Below are positions 1-7,240 of a DNA stretch of 16,854 bases, one piece after another (positions within the stretch are counted from its first letter, which is position 1; each line of letters begins with the position of its first letter). The notes beneath the pieces are model-generated. The model saw only the letters and a program-made list of their open reading frames with translations. It did not search any database and had not been told where the DNA came from. The position numbers and the translations under genes were made by a program. The stretch is from Actinomycetota bacterium (lineage in GTDB: Bacteria; Actinomycetota; Acidimicrobiia; IMCC26256; PALSA-610): NCBI GenBank assembly GCA_030839005.1, contig JAUZEM010000052.1:1-16854 (forward strand). The letters are read 5' to 3'.

Positions 1-300
1 GAGGCGAGCTACGACCTCGGCCACGGCAAGGTGTCGACGCTGTTCCGAGTGATCATCCCGACGGTGTCGCCCGGGCTCATCGCCGGCATCCTGCTCGTGT
101 TCATCCCCGCGGTCGGCGACTTCGTGACGCCGCAGCTCCTCGGTGGTGTGCGCACGCAGATGTTCGGCAACACGGTGTACGACCAGTTCTCCAGCGGCAA
201 CAACTGGCCGTTGGGCTCGGCGATGTCGGTGCTCCTGATGGTGTTCATCCTGGCCGGAGTGTTCGTATACCTGTGGCGCGTGGGAGAAGAGGCATTGTGA
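1..300 (+). CDS. potB: ABC transporter permease, spermidine/putrescine PotB type (3' end only)
   Basis: This is the last 99 codons of an inner-membrane permease; the start lies left of the window, and frame 1 is open from base 1. The first residues, EASYDLGHGKVSTLFRVIIP, followed by a PG-LIAG stretch, are the cytoplasmic EAA loop through which binding-protein-dependent permeases contact the ATPase. Hydrophobic segments follow (GILLVFIPAVGDFVTPQLLGG, then a final helix with VLLMVFILAGVFVYLW). The F-I-P-A-V-G-D-F-V-T-P sequence is typical of PotB/PotH-like subunits. The stop codon overlaps the GTG start of the next permease, so the two are translationally coupled and probably form a PotB-PotC heterodimer. 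The ATPase and binding protein are presumably upstream, out of view. The polyamine substrate is inferred from family resemblance and the catabolic genes downstream. Confidence 0.85.
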   Translation, partial: EASYDLGHGKVSTLFRVIIPTVSPGLIAGILLVFIPAVGDFVTPQLLGGVRTQMFGNTVYDQFSSGNNWPLGSAMSVLLMVFILAGVFVYLWRVGEEAL

Positions 301-1124
301 GCGCGAAGAGCTCCCTGCGACCGCGATATCTCAAGCTCCACGCGGCTCTCGTCTTCGCGTTCTTGTTTGCGCCGATCGTCGTGCTTGTGGTGTTCAGCTT
401 CAACAAGGCGAAGAGCGGCACCCAATGGAGCGGATTCTCGACCCATTGGTATGGCGACCTCGCGCACAACCATCTCGCGCTGCAGGCGTTCCGGAACACG
501 TTGAAGGTCGCCTTCGTCGCGACGCTGTTTGCGACCGTCATCGGAACTCTCGCGGCATTCGCCTTGACGCGGTTCAAGTTCCGCGGCCGCTCCGGCTACT
601 CGACGTTGATCTTCATATCGCTGGTCATGCCCGAGATCGTCATGGGCATCGCGCTCACCGCGTTCTTCCGACGCTTCGTGCACGTCGAGCTGAGCATCCG
701 AACCGTGATCGCCGCGCATATCACGTTCTGTATTGCGTTCGTGGTCGTCGTCGTGAAGGCCCGTTTGACCGCGTTCGACAACCGTCTGGTCGAGGCGGCC
801 GCCGATCTGGGCGCTTCCCCGCTCCAGGCATTCCTCCGAGTCGTGTTGCCGCTGGCCGCGCCGGGGATCTTCGCGGGTGCGATGCTCGCGTTCACGATCT
901 CGCTCGACGATGTCGTGATCACGAATTTCACGTCGGGTCCCGGCTCGACGACGCTGCCCCTCTATATCTTCGGTCAGCTCCGATTCGGCGTTTCGCCCTC
1001 GATCAATGCGTTGTCGAGCATCGTGCTGCTTACCGCACTCGTACTGCTGACGATCGGCGGCTTGTTCAGTTTGCGGGCCGCGCGGCGCGGCGTCGGCGCC
1101 ATCGACGCAACCACATTGGGGTAG
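297..1124 (+). CDS. potC: ABC transporter permease, spermidine/putrescine PotC type
   Basis: A 275-residue inner-membrane permease, the usual length for PotC. I chose the GTG at 297 because it overlaps the upstream stop (GTGA) and follows a purine-rich GGGAGAAGAGG at 282-292; an in-frame start at 273 would lie inside the potB end. The N-terminal membrane helix (about residues 14-34) is followed by FSFNKAKSGTQWSGFSTHWY, a stretch very characteristic of PotC/PotI. Several further helices follow. The EAA loop is at about residues 166-195 (VEAAADLGASPLQAFLRVVL then PLAAPGIFAG). The gene sits between PotB and GabT, so import of putrescine or spermidine is the likely job. The family is secure; exact substrate preference cannot be read from sequence. 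Confidence 0.9.
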   Translation: MSAKSSLRPRYLKLHAALVFAFLFAPIVVLVVFSFNKAKSGTQWSGFSTHWYGDLAHNHLALQAFRNTLKVAFVATLFATVIGTLAAFALTRFKFRGRSGYSTLIFISLVMPEIVMGIALTAFFRRFVHVELSIRTVIAAHITFCIAFVVVVVKARLTAFDNRLVEAAADLGASPLQAFLRVVLPLAAPGIFAGAMLAFTISLDDVVITNFTSGPGSTTLPLYIFGQLRFGVSPSINALSSIVLLTALVLLTIGGLFSLRAARRGVGAIDATTLG

Positions 1125-1129
1125 GGATC

Positions 1130-2422
1130 ATGGAACAGCAACGCAAGCTCGTCACCGAGATCCCGGGCCCGCGGTCGCGCGCACTGTGGGAGCGACGCAC
1201 GCGCGCCGTACCGGCCGGAGTCGGCACGACCCTGCCGATCTTCGTGCAGCGCGCGCAGGGCGGCATCGTCGAGGACGTCGACGGCAACCGGCTCATCGAC
1301 CTGGGCGCCGGCATCGCGGTCGTGAACGTCGGCCACGCGCATCCCGCGGTCGTCGAGGCGATCGCGACGCAGGCCGCGAACTTCGTCCACACGTGCTTCC
1401 AGGTGACGCCCTACGAGGGTTATGTCGCGGTGTGCGAGCAACTCGCGGCCCGAACGCCCGGAAGCCACGAAAAGCGCTCGCTCCTCGTGAACTCGGGCGC
1501 GGAAGCCGTCGAGAACGCCGTCAAGATCGCCCGTTCGGCAACCGGCCGGCCGGCGGTGGTCGCGTTCGACCAGGCGTTCCACGGCCGCACGCTGCTCGCG
1601 CTCTCGCTCACCGCCAAGGTCGTCCCCTACAAGAAGTCGTTCGGTCCGTACGCGCCCGAGGTCTACCGGGCGCCGTACTCGTATCCGTTCCGCGGTACCG
1701 GTGGCCTCGCGGAGACGATCGCGTGGATCGAGGCGAGCGTCGACGTGGCTGAGATCGCGTGCGTCGTCGTCGAACCCATCGCGGGCGAGGGCGGCTTCGT
1801 CGTCCCCGAGCCCGGGTGGTACGGCGGGATCGCGCAGTGGTGTCGGACGAACGGAGTGCTCTTCGTCGCCGACGAGGTGCAGACGGGCTTCGGTCGGACG
1901 GGCGCGTGGTTCGCGAGCGAGCACGAGGACGTCGTGCCCGATCTCGTCGCGACGGCGAAGGGGCTCGGCGGCGGTATGCCCATCGCCGGCGTGACGGGCC
2001 GGGCCGACATCATGGACGCGGTCCACGCCGGCGGCCTGGGGAGCACTTTCGGCGGGAACCCCGTGTCCTGCGCGGCGGCGTTGGCGGCGATCGACGTGAT
2101 CGAGAAGGAAGGGCTCGTCGAGCGCGCGCGGAAGCTTGGCGACCGCATGCTCGAGCGGCTCGTCGCGATGCAGCGCGCGTCGTCGGGAATCGGCGACGTC
2201 CGCGGCCGTGGTGCGATGGTCGCGATCGAGCTCGTCACCGACAACGGTGCGCCCGACGCCGACCGGGCCAAGCGGATCTGCGCCGCGTGCCACGCCAACG
2301 GCGTCATCGTCCTCACCGCGGGAACGCTCGGGAACGTCGTGCGCCTGCTCCCGCCGCTCGTCCTGGACGAGGGACTACTCGACGAAGGCCTCAACGTCCT
2401 CGAAGCCGCGGTGCGCGGCTGA
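1130..2422 (+). CDS. gabT: 4-aminobutyrate aminotransferase (GabT)
   Basis: A PLP-dependent class III aminotransferase of 430 residues that converts GABA plus 2-oxoglutarate to succinate semialdehyde plus glutamate. The ATG lies 5 bp after the potC stop and is preceded by GGGGTAGGG, so it is cotranscribed. Visible landmarks: VPAGVGTTLPIFVQRAQGG near residues 27-44, NSGAEA at 121-126, FHGRT at 150-154, VEPIAGEGGF at 214-223, DEVQTGFGRTG with the PLP-pyridine Asp248, and ATAKGLGGG with the Schiff-base Lys277. The N-terminal half closely matches actinobacterial GabT as I know it, including the VTPYEGYVAVCE and EKRS stretches. It also belongs here by context, taking the GABA made by the adjacent PatD. 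Its end is only 9 bp from the end of convergent patD. Confidence 0.93.
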   Translation: MEQQRKLVTEIPGPRSRALWERRTRAVPAGVGTTLPIFVQRAQGGIVEDVDGNRLIDLGAGIAVVNVGHAHPAVVEAIATQAANFVHTCFQVTPYEGYVAVCEQLAARTPGSHEKRSLLVNSGAEAVENAVKIARSATGRPAVVAFDQAFHGRTLLALSLTAKVVPYKKSFGPYAPEVYRAPYSYPFRGTGGLAETIAWIEASVDVAEIACVVVEPIAGEGGFVVPEPGWYGGIAQWCRTNGVLFVADEVQTGFGRTGAWFASEHEDVVPDLVATAKGLGGGMPIAGVTGRADIMDAVHAGGLGSTFGGNPVSCAAALAAIDVIEKEGLVERARKLGDRMLERLVAMQRASSGIGDVRGRGAMVAIELVTDNGAPDADRAKRICAACHANGVIVLTAGTLGNVVRLLPPLVLDEGLLDEGLNVLEAAVRG

Positions 2423-2431
2423 CCGGAGGCG

Positions 2432-3856
2432 TTACCCGAGCGAGCTCATGACGTGCTTGACGCGCGTGTAGTCGTCGAGCGCGTACATCGAGAGGTCCTT
2501 GCCGTAGCCGGAGTGCTTGAAACCACCGTGCGGCATCTCGGCGACGAGCGGGATGTGGGTGTTGATCCACACGCACCCGAAGTCGAGCGCGGCCGAGAGG
2601 CGCATGGCGTTGGCGTGGTCGCGCGTCCAGACACTCGATGACAGCCCGTAATCGGTGCCGTTCGCGTCGCGCACGGCTTCGGCGACGTCGGTGAAGCGCT
2701 GCACCGTGATCACCGGGCCGAAGACCTCTTGCTGCACGATCTCGTCGTCCTGCTTCAACCCGGCAACGACCGTGGGCGCGAAGAAGTATCCGTCGGTACC
2801 GATGCGCTCGCCGCCGGTGAGCACCTCCGCGTGCGACGGCAAGCGGCCGATGAAACCGGTCACCCGTTCCAGCTGTTGGGGGTTGTTGAGCGGACCGAGG
2901 TCGGCGTCGGCGACGTCGAGCCCGCCCACCTTCTTGTTCTTCGCCTCCGCGACGAGCATGTCGACGAAACGGTCGTGCACCGATGCCGCCGCGATCACGC
3001 GGGTCGCGGCGGTGCAGTCCTGGCCCGCGTTGAAGAAGCCGGCGACGGCGATCCCCTCGGCCGCCGCTTCCAGATCGGCATCGTCGCACACGATGACGGG
3101 CGCGTTGCCGCCGAGCTCGAGGTGCACCCGCTTGACATCGGTCGCCGCCGATGCGGCAACCTCCATGCCCGCGCGCACGCTGCCGGTGATGGAGACGAGA
3201 CCGGGAACACGATGTTCGACGAGCGCGCGGCCGCTGTCGCGGTCGCCGCACACCACGTTGAGCACACCTGCGGGGAGGAACTGGGCCGCGAGCTCGGCGA
3301 GCATCACGGTGGTCTCCGGTGTGGTCTCCGCCGGCTTCAATACCACGGTGTTCCCGGCTGCGAGCGCGGGCGCGATCTTCCAGATCGCCATCATCAGCGG
3401 GTAGTTCCACGGCGACACCTGCGCGACCACGCCGATCGGCTCGCGCCGGACGTACGACGTGAGCCCCGCCATGTACTCGGCCGCGGCGCGGCCTTCGAGC
3501 ATGCGCGCCGCGCCCGCGAAGAACCGGATCTGGTCGACCGCGGGCGGGATCTCCTCGGAAGCCGTCAATGCCTTGGGCTTGCCGGTGTTGCGGCACTCGG
3601 CGTCGATGAAGCGCTCCGCGTCCTTCTCGAGCGCGTCGGCGATGCGCAGGAGCGCGAGGCTGCGCTCGGACGGGGTGCTCGAGCGCCAGCCGTCGAACGC
3701 GGCGTGCGCGGCGCCGACGGCGTCGTCGATGTCGGCCGCGCTCGATCGGGGCGCCGACCCGTAGGTCCGGCCGGTACACGGATCGACGAGCGGGGTGGTC
3801 GCGCCGTCGTGGGCGTCGACCGGCTTGCCGTTCACCAGGTTCTGCACGACTTCCAT
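2432..3856 (-). CDS. patD: 4-aminobutyraldehyde (gamma-aminobutyraldehyde) dehydrogenase PatD
   Basis: A 474-residue NAD-dependent aldehyde dehydrogenase. It closely resembles E. coli PatD/YdcW over its whole length as I recall that sequence: SRN/CRNTGKP-like segment, DEIP-like EEIPPAVDQIRFFAGAAR, PWNYPLMMAIWKIAPALAAGN, FNAGQDCTAATR, WINTHIPLVAEMPHGG, SGYGKDLSMYALDDYTRVKH. Catalytic residues are visible as Cys281, Glu247 (LELGG), Asn151 and Lys174. It oxidises 4-aminobutanal to GABA in the cytoplasm. The open frame extends upstream to 3973, but the ATG at 3856 is chosen because it fits the family N-terminus and follows AGAGGGG on the - strand; the extension would cross into the divergent regulator. 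It faces the lrp gene across an 83-bp shared promoter region and is probably controlled by it. Confidence 0.93.
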   Translation of the reverse strand: MEVVQNLVNGKPVDAHDGATTPLVDPCTGRTYGSAPRSSAADIDDAVGAAHAAFDGWRSSTPSERSLALLRIADALEKDAERFIDAECRNTGKPKALTASEEIPPAVDQIRFFAGAARMLEGRAAAEYMAGLTSYVRREPIGVVAQVSPWNYPLMMAIWKIAPALAAGNTVVLKPAETTPETTVMLAELAAQFLPAGVLNVVCGDRDSGRALVEHRVPGLVSITGSVRAGMEVAASAATDVKRVHLELGGNAPVIVCDDADLEAAAEGIAVAGFFNAGQDCTAATRVIAAASVHDRFVDMLVAEAKNKKVGGLDVADADLGPLNNPQQLERVTGFIGRLPSHAEVLTGGERIGTDGYFFAPTVVAGLKQDDEIVQQEVFGPVITVQRFTDVAEAVRDANGTDYGLSSSVWTRDHANAMRLSAALDFGCVWINTHIPLVAEMPHGGFKHSGYGKDLSMYALDDYTRVKHVMSSLG

Positions 3857-3880
3857 CGGGACCCCTCTCTGCTCCGCTGG

Positions 3881-3909
3881 TTGCGACCCTCGAAGGCTAG
3901 TATTCGCAA
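3881..3909. promoter_or_regulatory. Inverted repeat TTGCGA-N17-TCGCAA in the patD/lrp divergent promoter region
   Basis: A perfect 6-bp inverted repeat (3881-3886 and 3904-3909), with arm centres 23 bp apart, about two helical turns. It sits midway between the start of patD (3856, - strand) and the Lrp/AsnC gene (3940, + strand). Between the arms lies TAGTAT at 3898-3903, a plausible -10 hexamer for lrp, so a protein bound here would block transcription. Lrp/AsnC proteins commonly bind shared divergent promoters and autoregulate. Assignment as the Lrp operator is inference; a chance 6-bp repeat is possible. Confidence 0.4.
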
Positions 3910-3939
3910 ATCCACCGCCGTCCAGGCAAGTAGATCGTT

Positions 3940-4422
3940 GTGGCACAGGTCTCTGACGACGATATCCGCACATCCGCTCCCCTGCTCGACAAGGTCTCGA
4001 TGCAGATCATCCGGGAGCTGCAACGCGATGGTCGCCGTCCGTACACGACGATCGCAAAGACGATCGGGCTGTCGGAGGCGGCCGTGCGCCAGCGGGTGCA
4101 GCGGCTCCTCGATGCGGGGGTGATGCAGATCGTCGCGGTCACCGACCCGCTGCGGGTCGGGTTCCACCGTCAGGCCATGGTGGGCATCAAGGTCGACGGC
4201 GACGTGCGGGAGCTCGCGGCGAAGCTGAGCGCCAGCACGGAGATCGACTACGTCGTCATCTGCTCCGGCACCTACGACCTCCTCGTCGAGCTGACGGCGC
4301 GCGACGACGAGCACCTGCTCGACGTGATCAACACTCAGATTCGATCGATCGCGGGCATCCGCTCGACCGAGACGTTCGTCTACCTCCGGCTCGAGAAGCA
4401 GACCTATTCCTGGGGAACGTGA
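3940..4422 (+). CDS. Lrp/AsnC-family transcriptional regulator of the polyamine/GABA genes
   Basis: A 160-residue DNA-binding regulator of normal Lrp/AsnC length. The N-terminal winged helix-turn-helix is at about residues 19-63 (LDKVSMQIIRELQRDGRRPY, then TIAKTIGLSEAAVRQRVQRL, then DAGVMQIVAV). The C-terminal RAM/AsnC ligand-binding and oligomerisation domain is at about 77-152, with the typical CSGTYDLLVEL core and an ETFVYLRL final strand. The GTG start at 3940 leaves an 83-bp gap to patD; no strong ribosome-binding site is visible. The stop overlaps the start of the following aminotransferase by one base (TGATG), so regulator and enzyme form one transcription unit. Control of patD, itself and the aminotransferase, with a polyamine, GABA or amino-acid effector, is inferred from position. 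Confidence 0.88.
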   Translation: MAQVSDDDIRTSAPLLDKVSMQIIRELQRDGRRPYTTIAKTIGLSEAAVRQRVQRLLDAGVMQIVAVTDPLRVGFHRQAMVGIKVDGDVRELAAKLSASTEIDYVVICSGTYDLLVELTARDDEHLLDVINTQIRSIAGIRSTETFVYLRLEKQTYSWGT

Positions 4423-5768
4423 TGACAACGACATCGCCCGACACGCTCACCGCCGCCGCGCATCGTTACCTGTGGATGCACTTCACACCGATGTCGTCCG
4501 ACCCCGCCGCCGACATTCCGGTGATCGTGCGCGGCGAGGGTGCGTGGGTGTACGACCAGAACGGCAAGCGCTATCTCGACGGGCTGGCCGGACTGTTCGT
4601 GTCGCAGGTCGGTCACGGTCGCAACGAGCTCGCCGACGCCGCGGCCGAGCAAGCCCGCACGCTCGCATACTTCCCCGTCTGGAGCTACGCGCATCCGCGC
4701 GCCATCGAGCTGGCGGAGCGGCTCGCCGACCTCGCACCCGGTGATCTCGAACGGGTCTTCTTCACGACGGGCGGCGGTGAAGCGGTCGAGTCGGCATGGA
4801 AGCTCGCCCGGCAGTACTTCGAGGCCGTCGGTCAGCCGCACCGCTACAAGGTCATCGGTCGCCACATCGCGTATCACGGCACGACCATGGGCGCGCTGTC
4901 GATCACGGGCGTGCCCTCGATCAAGGCGCCGTTCGAGCCTCTCGTCCCCGGTGCCGTGCGCGTGGTCAATACCAACCCCTACCGTCCCGCGCCGATCGAT
5001 CCGGCGGAAGCGATCGCCCTCGCGATCGAAATGGAAGGGCCCGAGAGCGTCGCCGCGGTGTTTCTCGAGCCTGTCCAGAACTCAGGCGGCTGCTTCCCGC
5101 CGCCCGCGGGCTACTTCCAACGCGTCCGCGAGATCTGCGACGAGACCGGCGTGTTGCTCGTGTCGGACGAGGTGATCTGCGCGTTCGGACGCCTCGGGCA
5201 CTGGTTCGGCTCGCAGCGGTACGACTATCAACCCGACATCATCACGATGGCCAAGGGCATGACGTCCGGCTACTCGCCGATCGGCGGCCTGATCGCCCGG
5301 CCGTATCTCGTCGAACCTTTCCTGAGGGACAAAAAGACGTTCCTGCACGGCATCACGTTCGGGGGTCACCCGGTGAGCTGCGCGGTCGCGCTCGCGAACA
5401 TCGATCTCATAGAGCGTGAAGGTCTGCTCGAACACGTGCGCGCGAACGAGGGTGCGTTCCGTGCGACGCTCGACAAGCTGCGTGACCTGCCGATCGTCGG
5501 CGACGTTCGGGGCGCGGGCTACTTCTACGGCATCGAGCTCGTCAAGGACAAGGCCACGCGCACGTCGTTCAACCCGGAGGAGAGTGAACGCCTCCTGCGA
5601 GGCTTCCTTTCGCGCGCACTGTACGACGCCGGGTTGATCTGTCGCGCCGACGACCGCGGCGATCCGGTCGTCCAGCTCGCACCGCCGCTCATCATCGGTC
5701 AGCCCGAGTTCGACTACATCGAACAGGTGCTCCGCGCGGTCCTCACCGAGGCCTGGGCTCGAATCTGA
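4422..5768 (+). CDS. Class III omega-aminotransferase, probable putrescine aminotransferase
   Basis: A 448-residue PLP enzyme of the omega-amine:pyruvate/putrescine aminotransferase group (SpuC-like). Landmarks: RYLDGLAGLFVSQVGHGR at 50-67, FTTGGGEAVESAWKLARQYF at 114-133, YHGTTMGALS at 151-160, FLEPVQNSGGC at 214-224, SDEVICAFGRLG with Asp249, and TMAKGMTSGY with the PLP-binding Lys278. ATG at 4422 shares a base with the lrp stop; a GTG immediately before it (4419) is an alternative. It likely moves the amino group of putrescine to pyruvate or another keto acid, giving 4-aminobutanal for PatD. It differs clearly from GabT upstream, so this is not a recent duplicate. Substrate is inferred from neighbours; other diamines or beta-alanine remain possible. 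Confidence 0.8.
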   Translation: MTTTSPDTLTAAAHRYLWMHFTPMSSDPAADIPVIVRGEGAWVYDQNGKRYLDGLAGLFVSQVGHGRNELADAAAEQARTLAYFPVWSYAHPRAIELAERLADLAPGDLERVFFTTGGGEAVESAWKLARQYFEAVGQPHRYKVIGRHIAYHGTTMGALSITGVPSIKAPFEPLVPGAVRVVNTNPYRPAPIDPAEAIALAIEMEGPESVAAVFLEPVQNSGGCFPPPAGYFQRVREICDETGVLLVSDEVICAFGRLGHWFGSQRYDYQPDIITMAKGMTSGYSPIGGLIARPYLVEPFLRDKKTFLHGITFGGHPVSCAVALANIDLIEREGLLEHVRANEGAFRATLDKLRDLPIVGDVRGAGYFYGIELVKDKATRTSFNPEESERLLRGFLSRALYDAGLICRADDRGDPVVQLAPPLIIGQPEFDYIEQVLRAVLTEAWARI

Positions 5769-5777
5769 CCCATTCGA

Positions 5778-5796
5778 CTTGCCAACTGTTGGCAAG
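5778..5796. repeat. 19-bp perfect palindrome, first of a pair
   Basis: CTTGCCAACTGTTGGCAAG has 9-bp arms around a single central T (5787). It starts 10 bp after the aminotransferase stop, between that gene and the convergent amine oxidase gene. No run of T follows on either strand. It shares the 12-bp core AACTGTTGGCAA with the second palindrome, centred 45 bp away. It could be a protein-binding site or part of a bidirectional terminator. Confidence 0.7.
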
Positions 5797-5819
5797 AATT
5801 GTGCCAGTCAGGCCGCGGT

Positions 5820-5844
5820 TTTGTTGCGAACTGTTGGCAACAAA
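5820..5844. repeat. 25-bp near-perfect palindrome, second of a pair; candidate bidirectional terminator or operator
   Basis: Twelve-base arms flank a central T (5832), with one mismatch (G5828 opposite G5836). The left arm is TTTGTTGCGAAC and the right arm is GTTGGCAACAAA. The repeat ends 3 bp from the stop codon of the - strand amine oxidase gene. As RNA, either strand could form an 8-bp stem with a 9-nt loop, and GCG (5815-5817) can pair with CGC (5845-5847) to extend it past a bulge. The convergent position favours a terminator. The near-identical core of both repeats also fits a dimeric repressor site. Confidence 0.55.
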
Positions 5845-5847
5845 CGC

Positions 5848-7206
5848 TCACGTGCGATCGAGGATCTCGGCCGCGGCGCGTTCGCCCGAGCGAACGGCTC
5901 CATCGATCGCGCCGTGCGACGTCGTCGAGGTCTCCGTACCGGCCCAGTGCACCCGTCCGAACGGTTCCCGGAGAAGCCGTCCGTAGCGCGTGAGGATCCC
6001 CGGCGGAAGATGCGCCATCGAGCATCCGCGCGTCCACTCCTCCGACCACCACGCCGTCTCGATGAATTCCGCGGGTGACGCGGCGCGCGGACCGAGCCGG
6101 CGCGTCAGGGCGTCGAGCACGGCACGCCGCCGGTCGGTCGGGTCGAGCGCATCGAAGCGCGCGGCAACCGGCCCGAACGCGAAGGACGCGATGACACCGG
6201 GAGTCCCGGACGCGGGCGATGCATCGAGGGTCACCTCGGAGGCCGAACCCGGCTCGGAGGTTTGGCCACTGAAGCCGTCGGCCCGCCAGAACGGTTCGTC
6301 GTAGACCACGAGCGTCTTGCTCTCCGGACCGGCGACGGCGTTGCGGTACAGCGTCAGCCGGTCGTCGGGCAGCACGGGATCGAACGCGATCCCGAGGGCG
6401 AGCGCGGGCGGAACCGTGACAACGGCGTGGCGGGCCGACACCGTGATGTCGCCCGCCTCGACGACCACATGATCGTCGCGTTGCGCGATCGACCGCACGG
6501 GAACACGCAAGCGGACCGCGTCCCCCAGGTCGTCGGCAACCCTCTGCGCGATCGACCCGGCCCCGCCTTCGACCATGTTCTCCTGCGACCCGCCCTCGAT
6601 CGAGAACAACGTGTTGATGCTTCCGTGCGCGCGCACGAGGAACAGCAGGTGGAGAAACGACGTGTCGTTCAGGTCGCCGGTGAACAAGCCGCGCACCGCC
6701 ATCTCGAACAGATCGCGCCCGATGCCGCTCTGAATGCCGGCGCGCTCGATCCACCAGGCCACCGAACGCGTATCCCACTCGGCGGCGCGCTTCGCCGTCC
6801 ACGGCGTTTCCAGCGGAACCTTCTTGGCCATCCGGTCGAGCCGCGCCTGCGCCAACGCGATCGTGACGACCGCGAGAGGGCTGATCTTCGGGATCAGCCC
6901 CGTGTAGCGGCGCGTGCGGTCCCCGTCGATGAGGAGGTGCGAACCCTTGACCCACGTCTTGTACGTCGATGCACCGACCTCTCGAGCGAGCGCGAAGATC
7001 GCATCGTGCTTCGGGCCCAGCCACGCGCCGCCGCGGTCGACCGGAGAGCCATCGGAGAGATGTTGCGTCCAGATCCGGCCCCCGACGCGGTCACGCGCCT
7101 CGAGCACGACGACGGACCTCGCGCCTTGGCAAATTCTCCAAGCGGCGGTGAGTCCGGCGTATCCGGCACCGACGACGCAGACGTCCGCATCGATCCGCTC
7201 GGGCAT
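5848..7206 (-). CDS. Flavin-dependent monoamine oxidase family protein (putrescine-oxidase/MAO-like)
   Basis: A 452-residue FAD amine oxidase that would oxidise an amine with O2 to aldehyde, ammonia and H2O2. The Rossmann motif has Gly13, Gly15 and Gly18, followed by Glu36 and RVGGR at 40-44. The C-terminal flavin segment is WAGTETSTTSHGAIDGAV at 421-438. Lys297 in ESKTLVVYDEPFW aligns with the conserved flavin-site lysine of MAO. Cys395 in TRGCSMAHLPPG aligns with the cysteine that carries covalent 8-alpha-S-cysteinyl FAD in MAO A/B. The two MAO aromatic-cage tyrosines appear as Ser396 and Ala433, so the substrate pocket differs. No signal peptide is seen. It is convergent with the putrescine aminotransferase and 77 bp downstream of the saccharopine-dehydrogenase-like gene. 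A putrescine or other polyamine substrate is inferred from context. Confidence 0.85.
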   Translation of the reverse strand: MPERIDADVCVVGAGYAGLTAAWRICQGARSVVVLEARDRVGGRIWTQHLSDGSPVDRGGAWLGPKHDAIFALAREVGASTYKTWVKGSHLLIDGDRTRRYTGLIPKISPLAVVTIALAQARLDRMAKKVPLETPWTAKRAAEWDTRSVAWWIERAGIQSGIGRDLFEMAVRGLFTGDLNDTSFLHLLFLVRAHGSINTLFSIEGGSQENMVEGGAGSIAQRVADDLGDAVRLRVPVRSIAQRDDHVVVEAGDITVSARHAVVTVPPALALGIAFDPVLPDDRLTLYRNAVAGPESKTLVVYDEPFWRADGFSGQTSEPGSASEVTLDASPASGTPGVIASFAFGPVAARFDALDPTDRRRAVLDALTRRLGPRAASPAEFIETAWWSEEWTRGCSMAHLPPGILTRYGRLLREPFGRVHWAGTETSTTSHGAIDGAVRSGERAAAEILDRT

Positions 7207-7240
7207 CGGTGCCGCACCGTACTCGGTTCGCGCCGGACGA

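Noticed and set aside
425..1129. Upstream extension of the gabT frame through potC
   Set aside because: The extension is out of phase with potC, has Arg-rich low-complexity translation and does not match the GabT N-terminus; the ATG at 1130 with its purine-rich leader fits.
2729..4123. Long + strand open frame opposite patD (464 codons)
   Set aside because: It is antisense to a clearly conserved aldehyde dehydrogenase, is rich in Arg/His/Asp as expected for a GC-driven shadow frame, has no recognisable motif, and runs into the lrp gene.
5714..7024. Long - strand open frame in another phase of the amine oxidase gene (436 codons)
   Set aside because: The real oxidase frame shows FAD motifs; this frame gives an Arg-rich, motif-free translation.
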